From positions 1-10,233 of the forward strand of contig DMAO01000224.1 in NCBI GenBank assembly GCA_003446545.1: a stretch of DNA of 10,233 nt. The letters run 5' to 3'. How positions within the stretch are numbered: the first letter of the stretch is position 1; every line of letters starts with the position of its first letter. Below, one piece after another: positions 1 to 7,183 of this stretch. The notes beneath the pieces are model-generated. The model ran no database searches. It saw only the letters and a program-made list of their open reading frames with translations, and was not told the origin of the DNA. The position numbers were made by a program, and so were the translations under genes. This DNA comes from Sphaerochaeta sp. Lineage in GTDB: Bacteria > Spirochaetota > Spirochaetia > Sphaerochaetales > Sphaerochaetaceae.

Positions 1-309
1 TTCAACCGCCTCCAGCTTGACGGCTATACCTCCGATATCGTAAGCATGGAAAACCTTGATACCCGTTGGCTTGGGTTCAACTGGCATGTTCAGCGCATCA
101 ACGGGCATGATTTTACTCAGATCGACCGAGCTGTCCAGATTGCAAAGGCTGTCCTCGACCGTCCCAGCATGATCATTATGGATACGGTGAAGTCCTATGG
201 CTTCATCCCAGGTGAAACTACCACTGCCAACCATAGCATGGCATTCGACTCGAAGGTTGCCACCAAGGCTATAGAAGACCTCTATGCCCGTGAAGGAGGA
301 AAGATATGA
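1..309 (+). CDS. Transketolase, N-terminal subunit (3' end only)
   Basis: This is the last 102 codons of the thiamine-diphosphate-binding half of a transketolase encoded as two genes. The frame is open from base 1, so the start lies outside the window. The visible part carries typical family text: LDGYTSDIVSMENL, then GFNWHVQRINGHD, then IIMDTVKSYGFIPGE, which matches the region of transketolase preceding the domain boundary. Transketolase moves two-carbon units between sugar phosphates in the cytoplasmic non-oxidative pentose phosphate pathway. The stop overlaps the ATG of the C-terminal subunit (ATGA, 306-309), which implies translational coupling and equal production of the two halves. Other two-gene transketolase-like enzymes exist, for example sulfo-sugar transketolases, so the substrate is inferred, not proven. 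Confidence 0.93.
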   Translation, partial: FNRLQLDGYTSDIVSMENLDTRWLGFNWHVQRINGHDFTQIDRAVQIAKAVLDRPSMIIMDTVKSYGFIPGETTTANHSMAFDSKVATKAIEDLYAREGGKI

Positions 310-1253
310 GAGATACCACCACCATTGACAATATGAGAGACGCCGTCATGGCGGCAATAAACGACCTTGCAAATGAGCATCCCGAAGTGGTCATGCTTGA
401 TGCAGACCTTTCCAGCTGCATTGGTTCCACTTCGTTTTGTAGCATCCATCCCAAAAATTTCTACAACTGTGGAATCGCTGAGGCTAACATGATTGGTGTG
501 GCCGCAGGCCTCGCTTCCATGGGTCTTGTCCCCTATGCACATACCTTTGGCTGTTTTGCATCCAGAAGGGCCTATGACCAGTTCTTCCTATCCGTAGGAT
601 ATACCGCTCAGGTGGTCCATGTAATTGGTAGCGACCCTGGCATTACCGCCCAGCTCAACGGTGGAACGCACATGCCCTTTGAGGACATCGCTCTCATCAG
701 GCAGATTCCCGGTGTCACCATCATCGACCCCAGTGATGCCCAGAGCTGTTACGAACTGATGAGACAGGCCTACGACCTGAACAAGAGCTCCTACACCCGT
801 GCTGCCAGAAAGGGAGCGAGCCACCGCTATCCTGTGGGCACCAAGATTGAACTGGGCAAGGGCATCGAGCTCGCCAAGGGCGAGGATGTGGCAATCATTG
901 CAACCGGAGAGGTCATGGTCAATGCAGCTGAAAAGGCTGTAGAGGCTCTCGCCAAGAAGGGCATCAGAGCCACCTTGGTTGACCTGCATACCATCAGGCC
1001 TCTCGACTACGACCTGATTACCAAAGTAGCCAAGCGCTGCAAGCGTGTCCTTGTATGCGAGAACGGCCGCTATGCTGGTGGGGTAGGCGAGGCTGTTGCA
1101 GGCTTCCTGGTCAAGGAAAATCCTGTCCACATGGATTTTGTCTCTGTAGGAGAGCAGTTCGGTGAGGTAGGGAAGCTTGATTACTTGGCAAAGGTCTTTG
1201 GCTTCACTGCAGAAAATATCGAAAAGAAGGCTGAAGAGCTGACAAAGCGATAA
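306..1253 (+). CDS. Transketolase, C-terminal subunit
   Basis: This 315-residue protein contains the pyrimidine-binding domain and the C-terminal domain of transketolase. The catalytic glutamate that activates thiamine diphosphate is expected at Glu59 in NCGIAEANMIGVAAG. The aromatic/Arg segment FASRRAYDQFF is at about 84-94, and the GGTHMPFED segment with His122 follows at 119-127. The C-terminal domain (about 190-315) includes ATGEVMVNAAEKAVEAL and DLHTIRPLD. The length fits split transketolases of spirochaetes, Firmicutes and archaea, which pair with an N-terminal subunit of about 270-280 residues. The start is supported by GGAGGA at 295-300, 5 nt before the ATG and inside the upstream gene. 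The two proteins should form a heterotetramer in the cytoplasm. A relative specialised for another ketose cannot be excluded. Confidence 0.94.
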   Translation: MRDTTTIDNMRDAVMAAINDLANEHPEVVMLDADLSSCIGSTSFCSIHPKNFYNCGIAEANMIGVAAGLASMGLVPYAHTFGCFASRRAYDQFFLSVGYTAQVVHVIGSDPGITAQLNGGTHMPFEDIALIRQIPGVTIIDPSDAQSCYELMRQAYDLNKSSYTRAARKGASHRYPVGTKIELGKGIELAKGEDVAIIATGEVMVNAAEKAVEALAKKGIRATLVDLHTIRPLDYDLITKVAKRCKRVLVCENGRYAGGVGEAVAGFLVKENPVHMDFVSVGEQFGEVGKLDYLAKVFGFTAENIEKKAEELTKR

Positions 1254-1268
1254 GACTGTAGGGACACT

Positions 1269-1340
1269 TCAAGCAGAGGTGATAGTAACTCTAGCAGAAT
1301 ACTATGATGTTACAATGCTACATCGCTTGAACAATCACCT
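1269..1340 (+). other. Crossing inverted repeats in the transketolase 3' region
   Basis: TCAAGC (1269-1274) is complementary to GCTTGA (1325-1330), and AGGTGAT (1277-1283) is complementary to ATCACCT (1334-1340). The arms occur in the order a, b, a', b', so they cross and can form either a pseudoknot or two alternative stems. The last arm runs into the left arm of the terminator stem that begins at 1338, so this pairing would compete with the terminator. Function is unknown; chance is possible for arms of 6-7 bp. Confidence 0.35.
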
Positions 1341-1379
1341 AGGCCAGAGGATCACCGATGATGCCCTGGCCTAGGTTTT
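1338..1379 (+). terminator. Intrinsic terminator of the transketolase operon
   Basis: A perfect 10-bp stem, CCTAGGCCAG (1338-1347) with CTGGCCTAGG (1366-1375), can be lengthened by GG/CC (1349-1350 with 1364-1365) across a one-base bulge. It is followed by TTTT at 1376-1379 and further scattered T residues. It lies 84 bp after the transketolase stop and before the next gene's promoter, as expected for a rightward Rho-independent terminator. Confidence 0.8.
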
Positions 1380-1406
1380 GTCTGCTTGGCCAGTTCTTGT
1401 TCCCTA

Positions 1407-1434
1407 TTGCCAAGGGAACTATTCATGGTACAAT
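1407..1434 (+). promoter_or_regulatory. Candidate sigma-70 promoter giving a leaderless mRNA
   Basis: A -35 box TTGCCA (1407-1412) and a -10 box TACAAT (1429-1434) are separated by 16 bp. Each matches the consensus at five of six positions. The expected transcription start, about 7 nt after the -10 box, falls at 1441-1442, which is the A of the ATG of the next gene. No Shine-Dalgarno-like sequence precedes that ATG, consistent with a leaderless transcript. Confidence 0.55.
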
Positions 1435-1441
1435 CAGCCTT

Positions 1442-2173
1442 ATGAAAATACAATTGGAAACCATCCCTGTATGGGATGGGATACATAGCAACAGCGAATG
1501 CTATATCTGTGACCTTATGGCGGAAGCACAGAAAGATGCCATTTCCTTTTATCTGGGAAGTTCAGTCATGAACCCTGAGACCAGGGTGCGGGTCAATGAA
1601 CATGGCTTTTGTTACAAGCACTCCCAGATGCTGGTTGCTGCCAACAAGAGCCAGGGCGTTGCCCTGATGACAGACACCTATCTGGCCATGACCCGGGTAA
1701 AGTTTGAGCGCTCTTTCAATGAGCTTTTGGGTGCCAAGAGTCCTAAACTGGCTAAAAAGGCTATCGAACATTTCAGTGACGACTTGGAAAAGCGCGAAGC
1801 GGGATGTCTCATCTGCTCCTCGATGCAGGACCGCCTTTTGCGCTACTACTATACCACAGCATATCTTTGGGGTGAGGATACGGAATTTAGGGAAGCCTTC
1901 TCAGAAAGCAAGGGTTTCTGCCTCCATCATTTCCAGGGGTTGTTGCAACAGTCCAAAGAGGCCCTTTTAGCCTCAGTACAGCCGGAGTTTGTCCGTGCCC
2001 TCACACAACTGGAGCTGGCTAACCTTGACCGCATAGCCAAGGATGTCTACTGGATGACACAGAAGTACAAGTCAGAGAATATGGATAAGCCTTGGAATGG
2101 GTGTGAGGATGCGCATAAGCGTGGCATGAACAAGATGACCGGTAGACACAGGGTTATTGATCCTCTTCACTAA
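1442..2173 (+). CDS. Cys-rich protein with duplicated CxxC...GFCxxH unit (DUF6062-like)
   Basis: This soluble 243-residue protein has no signal peptide and its function is not known. It contains two copies of a metal-site-like unit: Cys20-x2-Cys23 with GFC57-x2-His60, and Cys122-x2-Cys125 with GFC160-x2-His163. The equal spacing (37-38 residues from first Cys to GFC) shows an internal duplication. The pattern suggests two zinc or iron-sulfur sites; this is inferred only from the residues. It resembles the uncharacterised DUF6062 family, recalled from family knowledge and not searched. An in-frame upstream ATG at 1358 would add 28 residues but lies inside the terminator stem-loop and before the promoter, so ATG 1442 is chosen. 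The last 20 bp overlap the convergent gene ending at 2154. Confidence 0.8.
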   Translation: MKIQLETIPVWDGIHSNSECYICDLMAEAQKDAISFYLGSSVMNPETRVRVNEHGFCYKHSQMLVAANKSQGVALMTDTYLAMTRVKFERSFNELLGAKSPKLAKKAIEHFSDDLEKREAGCLICSSMQDRLLRYYYTTAYLWGEDTEFREAFSESKGFCLHHFQGLLQQSKEALLASVQPEFVRALTQLELANLDRIAKDVYWMTQKYKSENMDKPWNGCEDAHKRGMNKMTGRHRVIDPLH

Positions 2174-2756
2174 GAGGTGTTGCCTGTGTTTTCTTGTGTC
2201 TTTTCCTGTTCTGAATATTTAAAGAAAGTTGTAAGGGACTCTCTTCCCTTGAGAGCTCGCGTTGCTTGAGCAAGGACGATGTATGTCCAGTTCTGCTGAA
2301 ATGGTAGTAGTCGAGCTTCTCCCCGTTTGCACGATAGATGAGGATGTAATCCTTCTGGTGTAGGAAGGCTACACCCAACACAAGGGAGCAACCTTCCTTC
2401 TCCAGTTTGTGCAGTACTTCTATCTGCTGTTTGCTCAGGTAGTCCTGGTTGAACAGGATGGCCAAGGGTCGGCTTTTCTGCCTGTCATGGACCAAAATAT
2501 CGGCTTTGCTGTTCTCAGCAAGAGCAAACAGGTCAACCTTCATATTCTGAGGCAGGGTAAGGTAACTCTTGCTGCTTGTATCCAAGGAGAGCCCGAGGAC
2601 GTTGCACAGGGTCCTATGCAGGTGACTGGCGAAGGTATGGGCAATACTCATTTTAGCCTTAGGCCAAGTGAAGAGCTCTGCATCATCCTCGATGAGGTGC
2701 TTCAGAGCATCTTCAAACGCTTCGAACAGCTGCATGTTTGTGTATTGCCTACTCAT
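2154..2756 (-). CDS. Hypothetical protein, possible degenerate PD-(D/E)XK fold
   Basis: This 200-residue soluble protein is not a family I can name. The middle reads KADILVHDRQ (84-93), then PLAILFNQ (97-104), then a helix with SKQQIEVLHKL. This resembles a nuclease-fold core in which an Asp strand (D86) is followed by an E-x-K strand, but the E-x-K position reads LFNQ, so any nuclease activity is probably lost. The C-terminus is basic and likely disordered (NRKRHKKT near 183-190). The start at 2756 is supported by AGGAGA (2766-2761 on the minus strand), which overlaps the stop of the upstream osmC-like gene; the gap is only 8 bp, so it is probably cotranscribed with it. Its 3' end overlaps the rightward gene by 20 bp. 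A different frame on the same strand and a 211-codon ORF on the other strand are shadows. Confidence 0.72.
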   Translation of the reverse strand: MSRQYTNMQLFEAFEDALKHLIEDDAELFTWPKAKMSIAHTFASHLHRTLCNVLGLSLDTSSKSYLTLPQNMKVDLFALAENSKADILVHDRQKSRPLAILFNQDYLSKQQIEVLHKLEKEGCSLVLGVAFLHQKDYILIYRANGEKLDYYHFSRTGHTSSLLKQRELSREESPLQLSLNIQNRKRHKKTQATPLSEEDQ

Positions 2757-2764
2757 AGCCTCTC

Positions 2765-3145
2765 CTATTGGAAGTCCACTGACCAGTGCATCTCACTTAC
2801 CTTGGAGATGGTCTGGTATATGGAACAGTACCTAGTTGCAGTTTCAAAGGCCTTGAGGAACTTCTTCTCATCGTCGACTCCAGTTGCAGTAGCGGCAACA
2901 GTGCACAGCTCGAGGGTGGTGGGGCTCTCTTCCCGCTTTTTTCCGTCTACTTCAAGTGAAATATGCTCCCAGGATACTTTCATCTTACCAGCCAAATCGA
3001 CAAAGGTGGCAAAAAGACATCCTGAAAGGGCTCCCAAGAGGTAGTCATAGGGAGCGGTCGCCCCTATCTCATAGGTTGCTCCCTTATCGGTGGTAAACTG
3101 GTAATGGTCACGGACAAAATCAGCACGTATATGTTTTTTACTCAT
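2765..3145 (-). CDS. OsmC/Ohr-family protein (YhfA-like)
   Basis: This 126-residue cytoplasmic protein belongs to the OsmC/Ohr superfamily, whose members use two cysteines to reduce organic hydroperoxides. The first cysteine is Cys43 in PYDYLLGALSGC, the usual helix, and the second is Cys107 in ATRYCSIYQTISK, matching the C-terminal 'CPV...i' position. Cys81 is an additional residue of unknown role. The length is close to the short OsmC-like subgroup. AAGGAG-like bases (3158-3152 on the minus strand) sit 6 nt before the ATG. It is 38 bp after the CDF exporter gene and 8 bp before the downstream unknown gene, so the three probably form one operon. Its substrate is unknown; YhfA-type relatives are not all proven peroxidases. 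Confidence 0.87.
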   Translation of the reverse strand: MSKKHIRADFVRDHYQFTTDKGATYEIGATAPYDYLLGALSGCLFATFVDLAGKMKVSWEHISLEVDGKKREESPTTLELCTVAATATGVDDEKKFLKAFETATRYCSIYQTISKVSEMHWSVDFQ

Positions 3146-3183
3146 ACTAAACTCCTTTATACCTAGTAATATAGTAACAAATC

Positions 3184-4086
3184 CTATTTTTCTCCAGATA
3201 AATCCTCTTTGGCGGGATTCACATGGACCATACAGTGCTTTACCTGAGGGAAGTTGACCTCAATGGCATCGTGCACTCGCTCGGCTATGGTATGAGCCTG
3301 GATGAGGCTTTGCCTCCTCTCTGCAGATATCTCCACATCAACATAGGCCCGGGAACCAAACATACGGGTCTGCAGGACATCGACACCCAACACTCCCTGC
3401 TGATCTTCGATGACCTTGTGGATTTCTTGGACGACCTCATCGGGGCAGGCATGGTCAACCATCATATCCATACCATCCTTAAAGACATCCAGTCCAACCT
3501 TGAAGATGAACAAGGAGATGATAATGGCAGCTACAGAGTCTGCAACAGGTATGCCAAGGCGTGAACCAACGATACCAATCAGTCCAGCTGAAGTTGCCAG
3601 GACATCACTTTGGGAGTCCCAGGCTGAGGCCATCAGGGCAGAGGAACCAGTTTTCTTTGAAGCCCTACTGGTATAGAGAAACATAATTTCCTTGATGATT
3701 ATGGAAGCAATGGCTGCAATGACGGCCAATACTCCAGGGGTCGGAGTACCCTTGTATGATCCAGAAAAGATGTTCCGCACTCCATCAAAAAAGAGTCCGC
3801 CCCCAAGAGCCATGACGATTCCTGAAAGCAGAATGGAGGCGACATTTTCAAGGCGCTCATGCCCATATTGGTGTTGCTTATCCGAATCCTTTGCCCCAGC
3901 TGATACCCCAACTGTAACGATGACAGAACCCACAACATCACTGGCATTGTTGATGCCGTCGTTAATCATGGCGTAGGAGTGGGCAATGAATCCTATGGCA
4001 AGTTTGGATATTGAAAGGAAGGCATTCATGAAGATGTTTATCCTCGAGATATTCATTGCCAGCTTATGATTTTTTTCCTGATCCAT
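3184..4086 (-). CDS. Cation diffusion facilitator, probable Mn(II) exporter
   Basis: This 300-residue inner-membrane CDF transporter exchanges a divalent metal ion for protons. It has six predicted membrane spans in the first 210 residues and a cytoplasmic metal-sensing domain (about 215-295) ending in VHVNP. The transport site in span 2 is Asn46-x3-Asp50 (NNASD) and in span 5 is Asp157-x3-Asp161 (DSQSD). Zinc CDFs usually have H/D-x3-D with His-x3-Asp; Asn/Asp with Asp-Asp is the pattern associated with manganese exporters such as MntE, so manganese is the favoured substrate by inference. The conserved loop HQYGHERLE is at 72-80. The start is preceded by a GAGGAAA-like ribosome site. No recognisable yybP-ykoY manganese riboswitch fits the 71-bp upstream gap. 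Confidence 0.92.
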   Translation of the reverse strand: MDQEKNHKLAMNISRINIFMNAFLSISKLAIGFIAHSYAMINDGINNASDVVGSVIVTVGVSAGAKDSDKQHQYGHERLENVASILLSGIVMALGGGLFFDGVRNIFSGSYKGTPTPGVLAVIAAIASIIIKEIMFLYTSRASKKTGSSALMASAWDSQSDVLATSAGLIGIVGSRLGIPVADSVAAIIISLFIFKVGLDVFKDGMDMMVDHACPDEVVQEIHKVIEDQQGVLGVDVLQTRMFGSRAYVDVEISAERRQSLIQAHTIAERVHDAIEVNFPQVKHCMVHVNPAKEDLSGEK

Positions 4087-4132
4087 AGTATTTCCTCTCT
4101 TAGGTGTCAGAGTTTCTGCTCAGAGTAGATTT

Positions 4133-4161
4133 ACCGTACTCGTTGGGCATTGCTTTGTCAA
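4133..4161 (-). promoter_or_regulatory. Candidate promoter for the CDF-osmC-like operon
   Basis: On the minus strand a perfect TTGACA (4161-4156) overlaps the pdxT stop codon. After 17 bp comes TACGGT (4138-4133), a weak -10 box matching three of six positions. The start would be near 4126, giving a leader of about 40 nt. No clear terminator separates pdxT from the CDF gene, so read-through from pdxST is also possible. Confidence 0.4.
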
Positions 4162-4772
4162 GCAAAGGCCGGAACTGCAAAGAACTGGCTCATGTTTTCT
4201 CTTGCGTTTTCCTGGCTCCTCTGCAAGAAATACTTGAGAACCTGCAGATCGTCTGTCAGCTCTGGATGGAATGAGGTAACCAACACATTCCTATAGGTTG
4301 CAGCAACTCCATAGCCGTTCACAGAAGAGAGGATTTGCACCTCCTCTTCAGCATCCTTGATGAAGGGAGCACGGATGAAAGTCATGGGAATCTCACCGAT
4401 ACCTGAGCATGTACCTGTCATATGGAAACTTCCTAACTGCCTTCCGAACGCATTCCTTTTGACCGTAATCGGTATTTTCCCGAAATAGCTTTTCTGTTCA
4501 TCCTCAATGGTTCTTGCTAGGAGGATCATCCCTGCACACGTGCCCCAGACAGGCAAATCGTTATCAATCATTGTCTTCAGTGGAGAGAATAACTGTGTTT
4601 CATGTAACAAGTGTCCAATGACCGTACTTTCTCCACCTGGAAGGATCAAAGCATCCAAACTTTGTTGCAAATCTGATAGTTTCCTTATTTCAAAAGAGGA
4701 AACACCTACTAGTTGCAATGCTTTTTGATGTTCAGCGAAATCACCCTGAATTGCTAATACTCCTACGTTCAT
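4158..4772 (-). CDS. pdxT: Pyridoxal 5'-phosphate synthase, glutaminase subunit PdxT
   Basis: PdxT hydrolyses glutamine and channels ammonia to PdxS in the DXP-independent route to vitamin B6. The 204-residue protein is a class I glutamine amidotransferase with the full triad: Cys79 in WGTCAGM, His169 and Glu171 in SFHPEL. The oxyanion-loop motif PGGEST is at 45-50, and the family signature [11 protein letters not shown] is at 106-116, with FIRAP at 132-136. The ATG overlaps the pdxS stop codon by the sequence ATGA (4772-4769), so the two genes are translationally coupled, as in many bacteria. The length is slightly above the usual 190-200 residues because of a short C-terminal tail. All catalytic residues appear intact. 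Confidence 0.97.
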   Translation of the reverse strand: MNVGVLAIQGDFAEHQKALQLVGVSSFEIRKLSDLQQSLDALILPGGESTVIGHLLHETQLFSPLKTMIDNDLPVWGTCAGMILLARTIEDEQKSYFGKIPITVKRNAFGRQLGSFHMTGTCSGIGEIPMTFIRAPFIKDAEEEVQILSSVNGYGVAATYRNVLVTSFHPELTDDLQVLKYFLQRSQENARENMSQFFAVPAFA

Positions 4773-5641
4773 AGACCACGCTGCGCCATCAGCAGTTCGA
4801 TTTCCTCTTCATTGATACCAACCATTGCTTCTCCCAAATTTTCTGATACAACTACCAGAATTGATGGGTCATTATAATTGGTCACTGCTTTTACTATTGC
4901 TTGGGCACGTTTCTTTGGATCACTTGATTTGAAGATTCCGGAACCAACAAACACCCCTTCAGCTCCGAGTTGCATCATGAGAGACGCATCCGCTGGAGTG
5001 GCAATACCCCCGGCTGCAAAGTTTACTACAGGAAGTTTGCCGTCTTTACATACGTTACACACCAATTCATAGGGAACCTGCAAATTTTTTGCTTCCTCAT
5101 ACAATTCGTCTTCGCGCATGGATTGAATTCTTCGAATCTGTTGGTTGATCATTCTCATATGACGAACAGCTTGAATAATGTCACCTGTTCCCGGTTCACC
5201 TTTTGTCCGAATCATCGAGGCGCCCTCGGAGATGCGTCGTAACGCTTCTCCCAAATTCTTGGCTCCACAGACAAAGGGTACAGAGAATTTTCGTTTGTCG
5301 ATATGAAACACATCATCGGCAGGAGAAAGCACTTCACTCTCATCGATAAAGTCTATCTCCATAGCTTCGAGGATCTGTGCTTCCACAAAGTGTCCAATCC
5401 TCACTTTAGCCATGACAGGAATAGAAACAGCTCTCTGTATTCCTCTGATCATGCTCGGATCGCTCATTCGTGAAACACCGCCAGCTGCACGGATATCGGC
5501 AGGAATACGTTCAAGTGCCATTACTGCACAGGCTCCTGCATCTTCAGCAATTTTTGCCTGCTCAGGGGTAGTCACATCCATGATTACGCCTCCTTTGAGC
5601 ATCTGTGCAAGGTTTTTATTGAGATCATATCGGTTTTCCAT
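4769..5641 (-). CDS. pdxS: Pyridoxal 5'-phosphate synthase, lyase subunit PdxS
   Basis: PdxS condenses ribose 5-phosphate, glyceraldehyde 3-phosphate and PdxT-derived ammonia into pyridoxal 5'-phosphate, acting as a cytoplasmic (beta/alpha)8-barrel dodecamer. The 290-residue length is normal. Key residues are Asp22 (GGVIMDV), the ribose-5-phosphate-binding Lys79 (VMAKVRIGH) and the second lysine Lys147 ([11 protein letters not shown]). The phosphate-binding loop [13 protein letters not shown] is also present. The start is preceded by AGGAG (5656-5652 on the minus strand) at about 10 nt, a rather long spacing; an ATG closer to that site at 5648 is out of frame. It heads an operon with pdxT and is transcribed divergently from the MocR regulator at 5750, a layout typical of PdxR control. 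Confidence 0.98.
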   Translation of the reverse strand: MENRYDLNKNLAQMLKGGVIMDVTTPEQAKIAEDAGACAVMALERIPADIRAAGGVSRMSDPSMIRGIQRAVSIPVMAKVRIGHFVEAQILEAMEIDFIDESEVLSPADDVFHIDKRKFSVPFVCGAKNLGEALRRISEGASMIRTKGEPGTGDIIQAVRHMRMINQQIRRIQSMREDELYEEAKNLQVPYELVCNVCKDGKLPVVNFAAGGIATPADASLMMQLGAEGVFVGSGIFKSSDPKKRAQAIVKAVTNYNDPSILVVVSENLGEAMVGINEEEIELLMAQRGL

Positions 5642-5688
5642 GGTTCATTCACTCCTGCTTCTTATTGTATTTCTTCCAAGGCTACTGT

Positions 5689-5718
5689 AGTATAGGAACA
5701 ATTCTGATTACCTATAAA
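5689..5718 (-). promoter_or_regulatory. Candidate pdxST promoter
   Basis: On the minus strand a -35-like TTTATA (5718-5713) lies 18 bp before TATACT (5694-5689), which matches the -10 consensus at five of six positions. The start would be near 5682, giving a leader of about 40 nt before pdxS. The -35 box is weak, which fits a promoter that needs an activator. Confidence 0.45.
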
Positions 5719-5735
5719 GAGCCAGATTAGACTAT
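5691..5735. promoter_or_regulatory. Candidate PdxR operator in the pdxS/pdxR divergent gap
   Basis: Two imperfect direct repeats of the form C-n-GATTA-n(1-2)-CTAT occur at 5704-5715 and 5723-5735, about 19-20 bp apart, close to two helical turns. A further inverted repeat, TATAGG (5691-5696) with CCTATA (5711-5716), overlaps the first repeat and spans the pdxST promoter. MocR-family activators are known to bind paired direct repeats in such gaps, so this is a natural operator candidate; binding is inferred, not shown. Confidence 0.4.
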
Positions 5736-5749
5736 TTTTATGGTACCAG

Positions 5750-7183
5750 ATGAAGAAGGAGCCCATGGACACGATTGCCTTGCACCTCAGTGCCAACACT
5801 TCTGCGACACTCACCGACCAGCTTTACTCCTATTTCAAGGAAGAGATTTCTTGTGGGAATCTTCATAAGCATGAGAAATTGCCATCAAAACGCAATTTGG
5901 CCTCTCAGCTTGCCTGTAGCATCAATACGGTCCAAGCAGCATATAATCAACTTGTTGATGAGGGGTATCTTATAGCACGGGAAAAAAGCGGTTACTATGT
6001 TGCAGAACTTGAGGGCATACAACATCTTGGGTCCATACATCAGGAAGAGTCAATTCAGCTTCCACAGAAAAAACACTACCGGTATCATTTTTCGTATCAG
6101 GGTGTTGATTATGACAGCTTTCCGTTTTCCGTTTGGAGGAAAATCGCAAAAGAGGTCATTGACGCTGAAGACAAAGAACTTCTAATCTCTGGAGACCCAA
6201 AAGGGCATCAAGGGCTGAGAACCAGCATTGCCCGCTATCTGCAATATTCCCGTGGCGTGAACTGTTCTTCAGAGCAGATTATCATCAGCTCCGGTACCGA
6301 GTTTCTGATGCAACTGCTTATCCAGCTTCTTGACGCTGACTCTATCTACGCAATAGAAAACCCAGGGTATGAGAAATTCAATCTTCTTTTCAAGAGCAAT
6401 CGAGTGCCCTGCATACCTATCCCCCTTGATGCTCAGGGGCTACAGCTTGAAGCACTTGAAAAAAGCAAGGCTACTGTGGTGTGTGTCTCTCCCTCCCACC
6501 AGTTTCCCACAGGGTGTATCATGCCGGTAAGCAGACGTCTCCAGTTACTTGGATGGGCTTCAGAACACATGGAGCGTTATATTATTGAAGACGATTACGA
6601 TAGTGAATTCCGCTACTTGGGGAAACCCATTCCTTCTTTGCAAGGGTTGGACCAGCAGGGTAGGGTCATATACCTCGGTGCTTTTTCAAAATCCCTTTCT
6701 CCTGCACTCAGAATTAGCTATATGGTGTTGCCAAATCAGCTTATCAGGCGATATGAAAGGAATTTACAGTTCTATATATGCCCCGTCCCGACAGTCGAGC
6801 AGAAAATCCTCCAAATCTTTATTGACAGGGGGCACTTCGAGCGTCATCTCAATCGTATGAGAAATCTTTACAAGCAAAAGAGAGAGGCCTTGGTGGAAGC
6901 CTTACATGACAAACTGCCCGAGGTAAAAATAGAGGGCGATTCAGCAGGATTACATTTCATTATACGGGTCCATAACGGAATGGATGAAGCTGCCTTGGTT
7001 GTAGCAGCCAGAGATCAGATGGTGCAAGTCTATGGTCTTTCACGGTATTACTCCTCGTCGTCGCAAGAAACATCTGATGGTACCTTGTTGTTGGGTTTCG
7101 CCACGCTCAGATTCGAAGAAATTGACGATGCAGTTTCGCACCTTAGAAAGGCCTGGTGCTCTGAGGAGAAGACCCGCTCTTAG
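5750..7183 (+). CDS. pdxR: MocR-family PLP-dependent regulator, probable PdxR
   Basis: This 477-residue transcription factor joins an N-terminal GntR-type winged helix (about 16-85; KLPSKRNLASQLACSINTV is the recognition region) to a fold-type I aminotransferase domain (about 110-470). Cofactor residues are intact: the Schiff-base lysine Lys314 in GAFSKSLSPALR, EDDYDSEFRY at 280-289, SPSHQFPTG at 247-255 and ENPGY at 203-207. In such proteins the aminotransferase domain senses pyridoxal phosphate. Its divergent position to pdxST makes activation of pdxST when the vitamin is scarce the likely role. The start is uncertain: ATG 5750 has no ribosome site, while ATG 5765 (15 bp later) follows AAGGAG at only 3 nt. 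The choice does not affect the domains. Confidence 0.93.
   Translation: MKKEPMDTIALHLSANTSATLTDQLYSYFKEEISCGNLHKHEKLPSKRNLASQLACSINTVQAAYNQLVDEGYLIAREKSGYYVAELEGIQHLGSIHQEESIQLPQKKHYRYHFSYQGVDYDSFPFSVWRKIAKEVIDAEDKELLISGDPKGHQGLRTSIARYLQYSRGVNCSSEQIIISSGTEFLMQLLIQLLDADSIYAIENPGYEKFNLLFKSNRVPCIPIPLDAQGLQLEALEKSKATVVCVSPSHQFPTGCIMPVSRRLQLLGWASEHMERYIIEDDYDSEFRYLGKPIPSLQGLDQQGRVIYLGAFSKSLSPALRISYMVLPNQLIRRYERNLQFYICPVPTVEQKILQIFIDRGHFERHLNRMRNLYKQKREALVEALHDKLPEVKIEGDSAGLHFIIRVHNGMDEAALVVAARDQMVQVYGLSRYYSSSSQETSDGTLLLGFATLRFEEIDDAVSHLRKAWCSEEKTRS

Noticed and set aside
588..1130. Leftward ORF of 180 codons
   Set aside because: It is fully antisense to the conserved transketolase C-terminal subunit and shows no recognisable protein features.
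1358..1441. Upstream start adding 28 residues to the Cys-rich protein
   Set aside because: The ATG lies inside the terminator stem-loop and upstream of a good promoter, and the added residues do not resemble the family.
2409..3044. Rightward ORF of 211 codons
   Set aside because: It lies opposite two leftward genes, one with clear OsmC-family sequence and both with good ribosome sites. Its translation shows no family text and it has no ribosome site.
4087..4157. Manganese riboswitch (yybP-ykoY type) before the CDF exporter
   Set aside because: The gap is only 71 bp and lacks the expected paired structure; a promoter with a perfect -35 box overlaps its edge instead.
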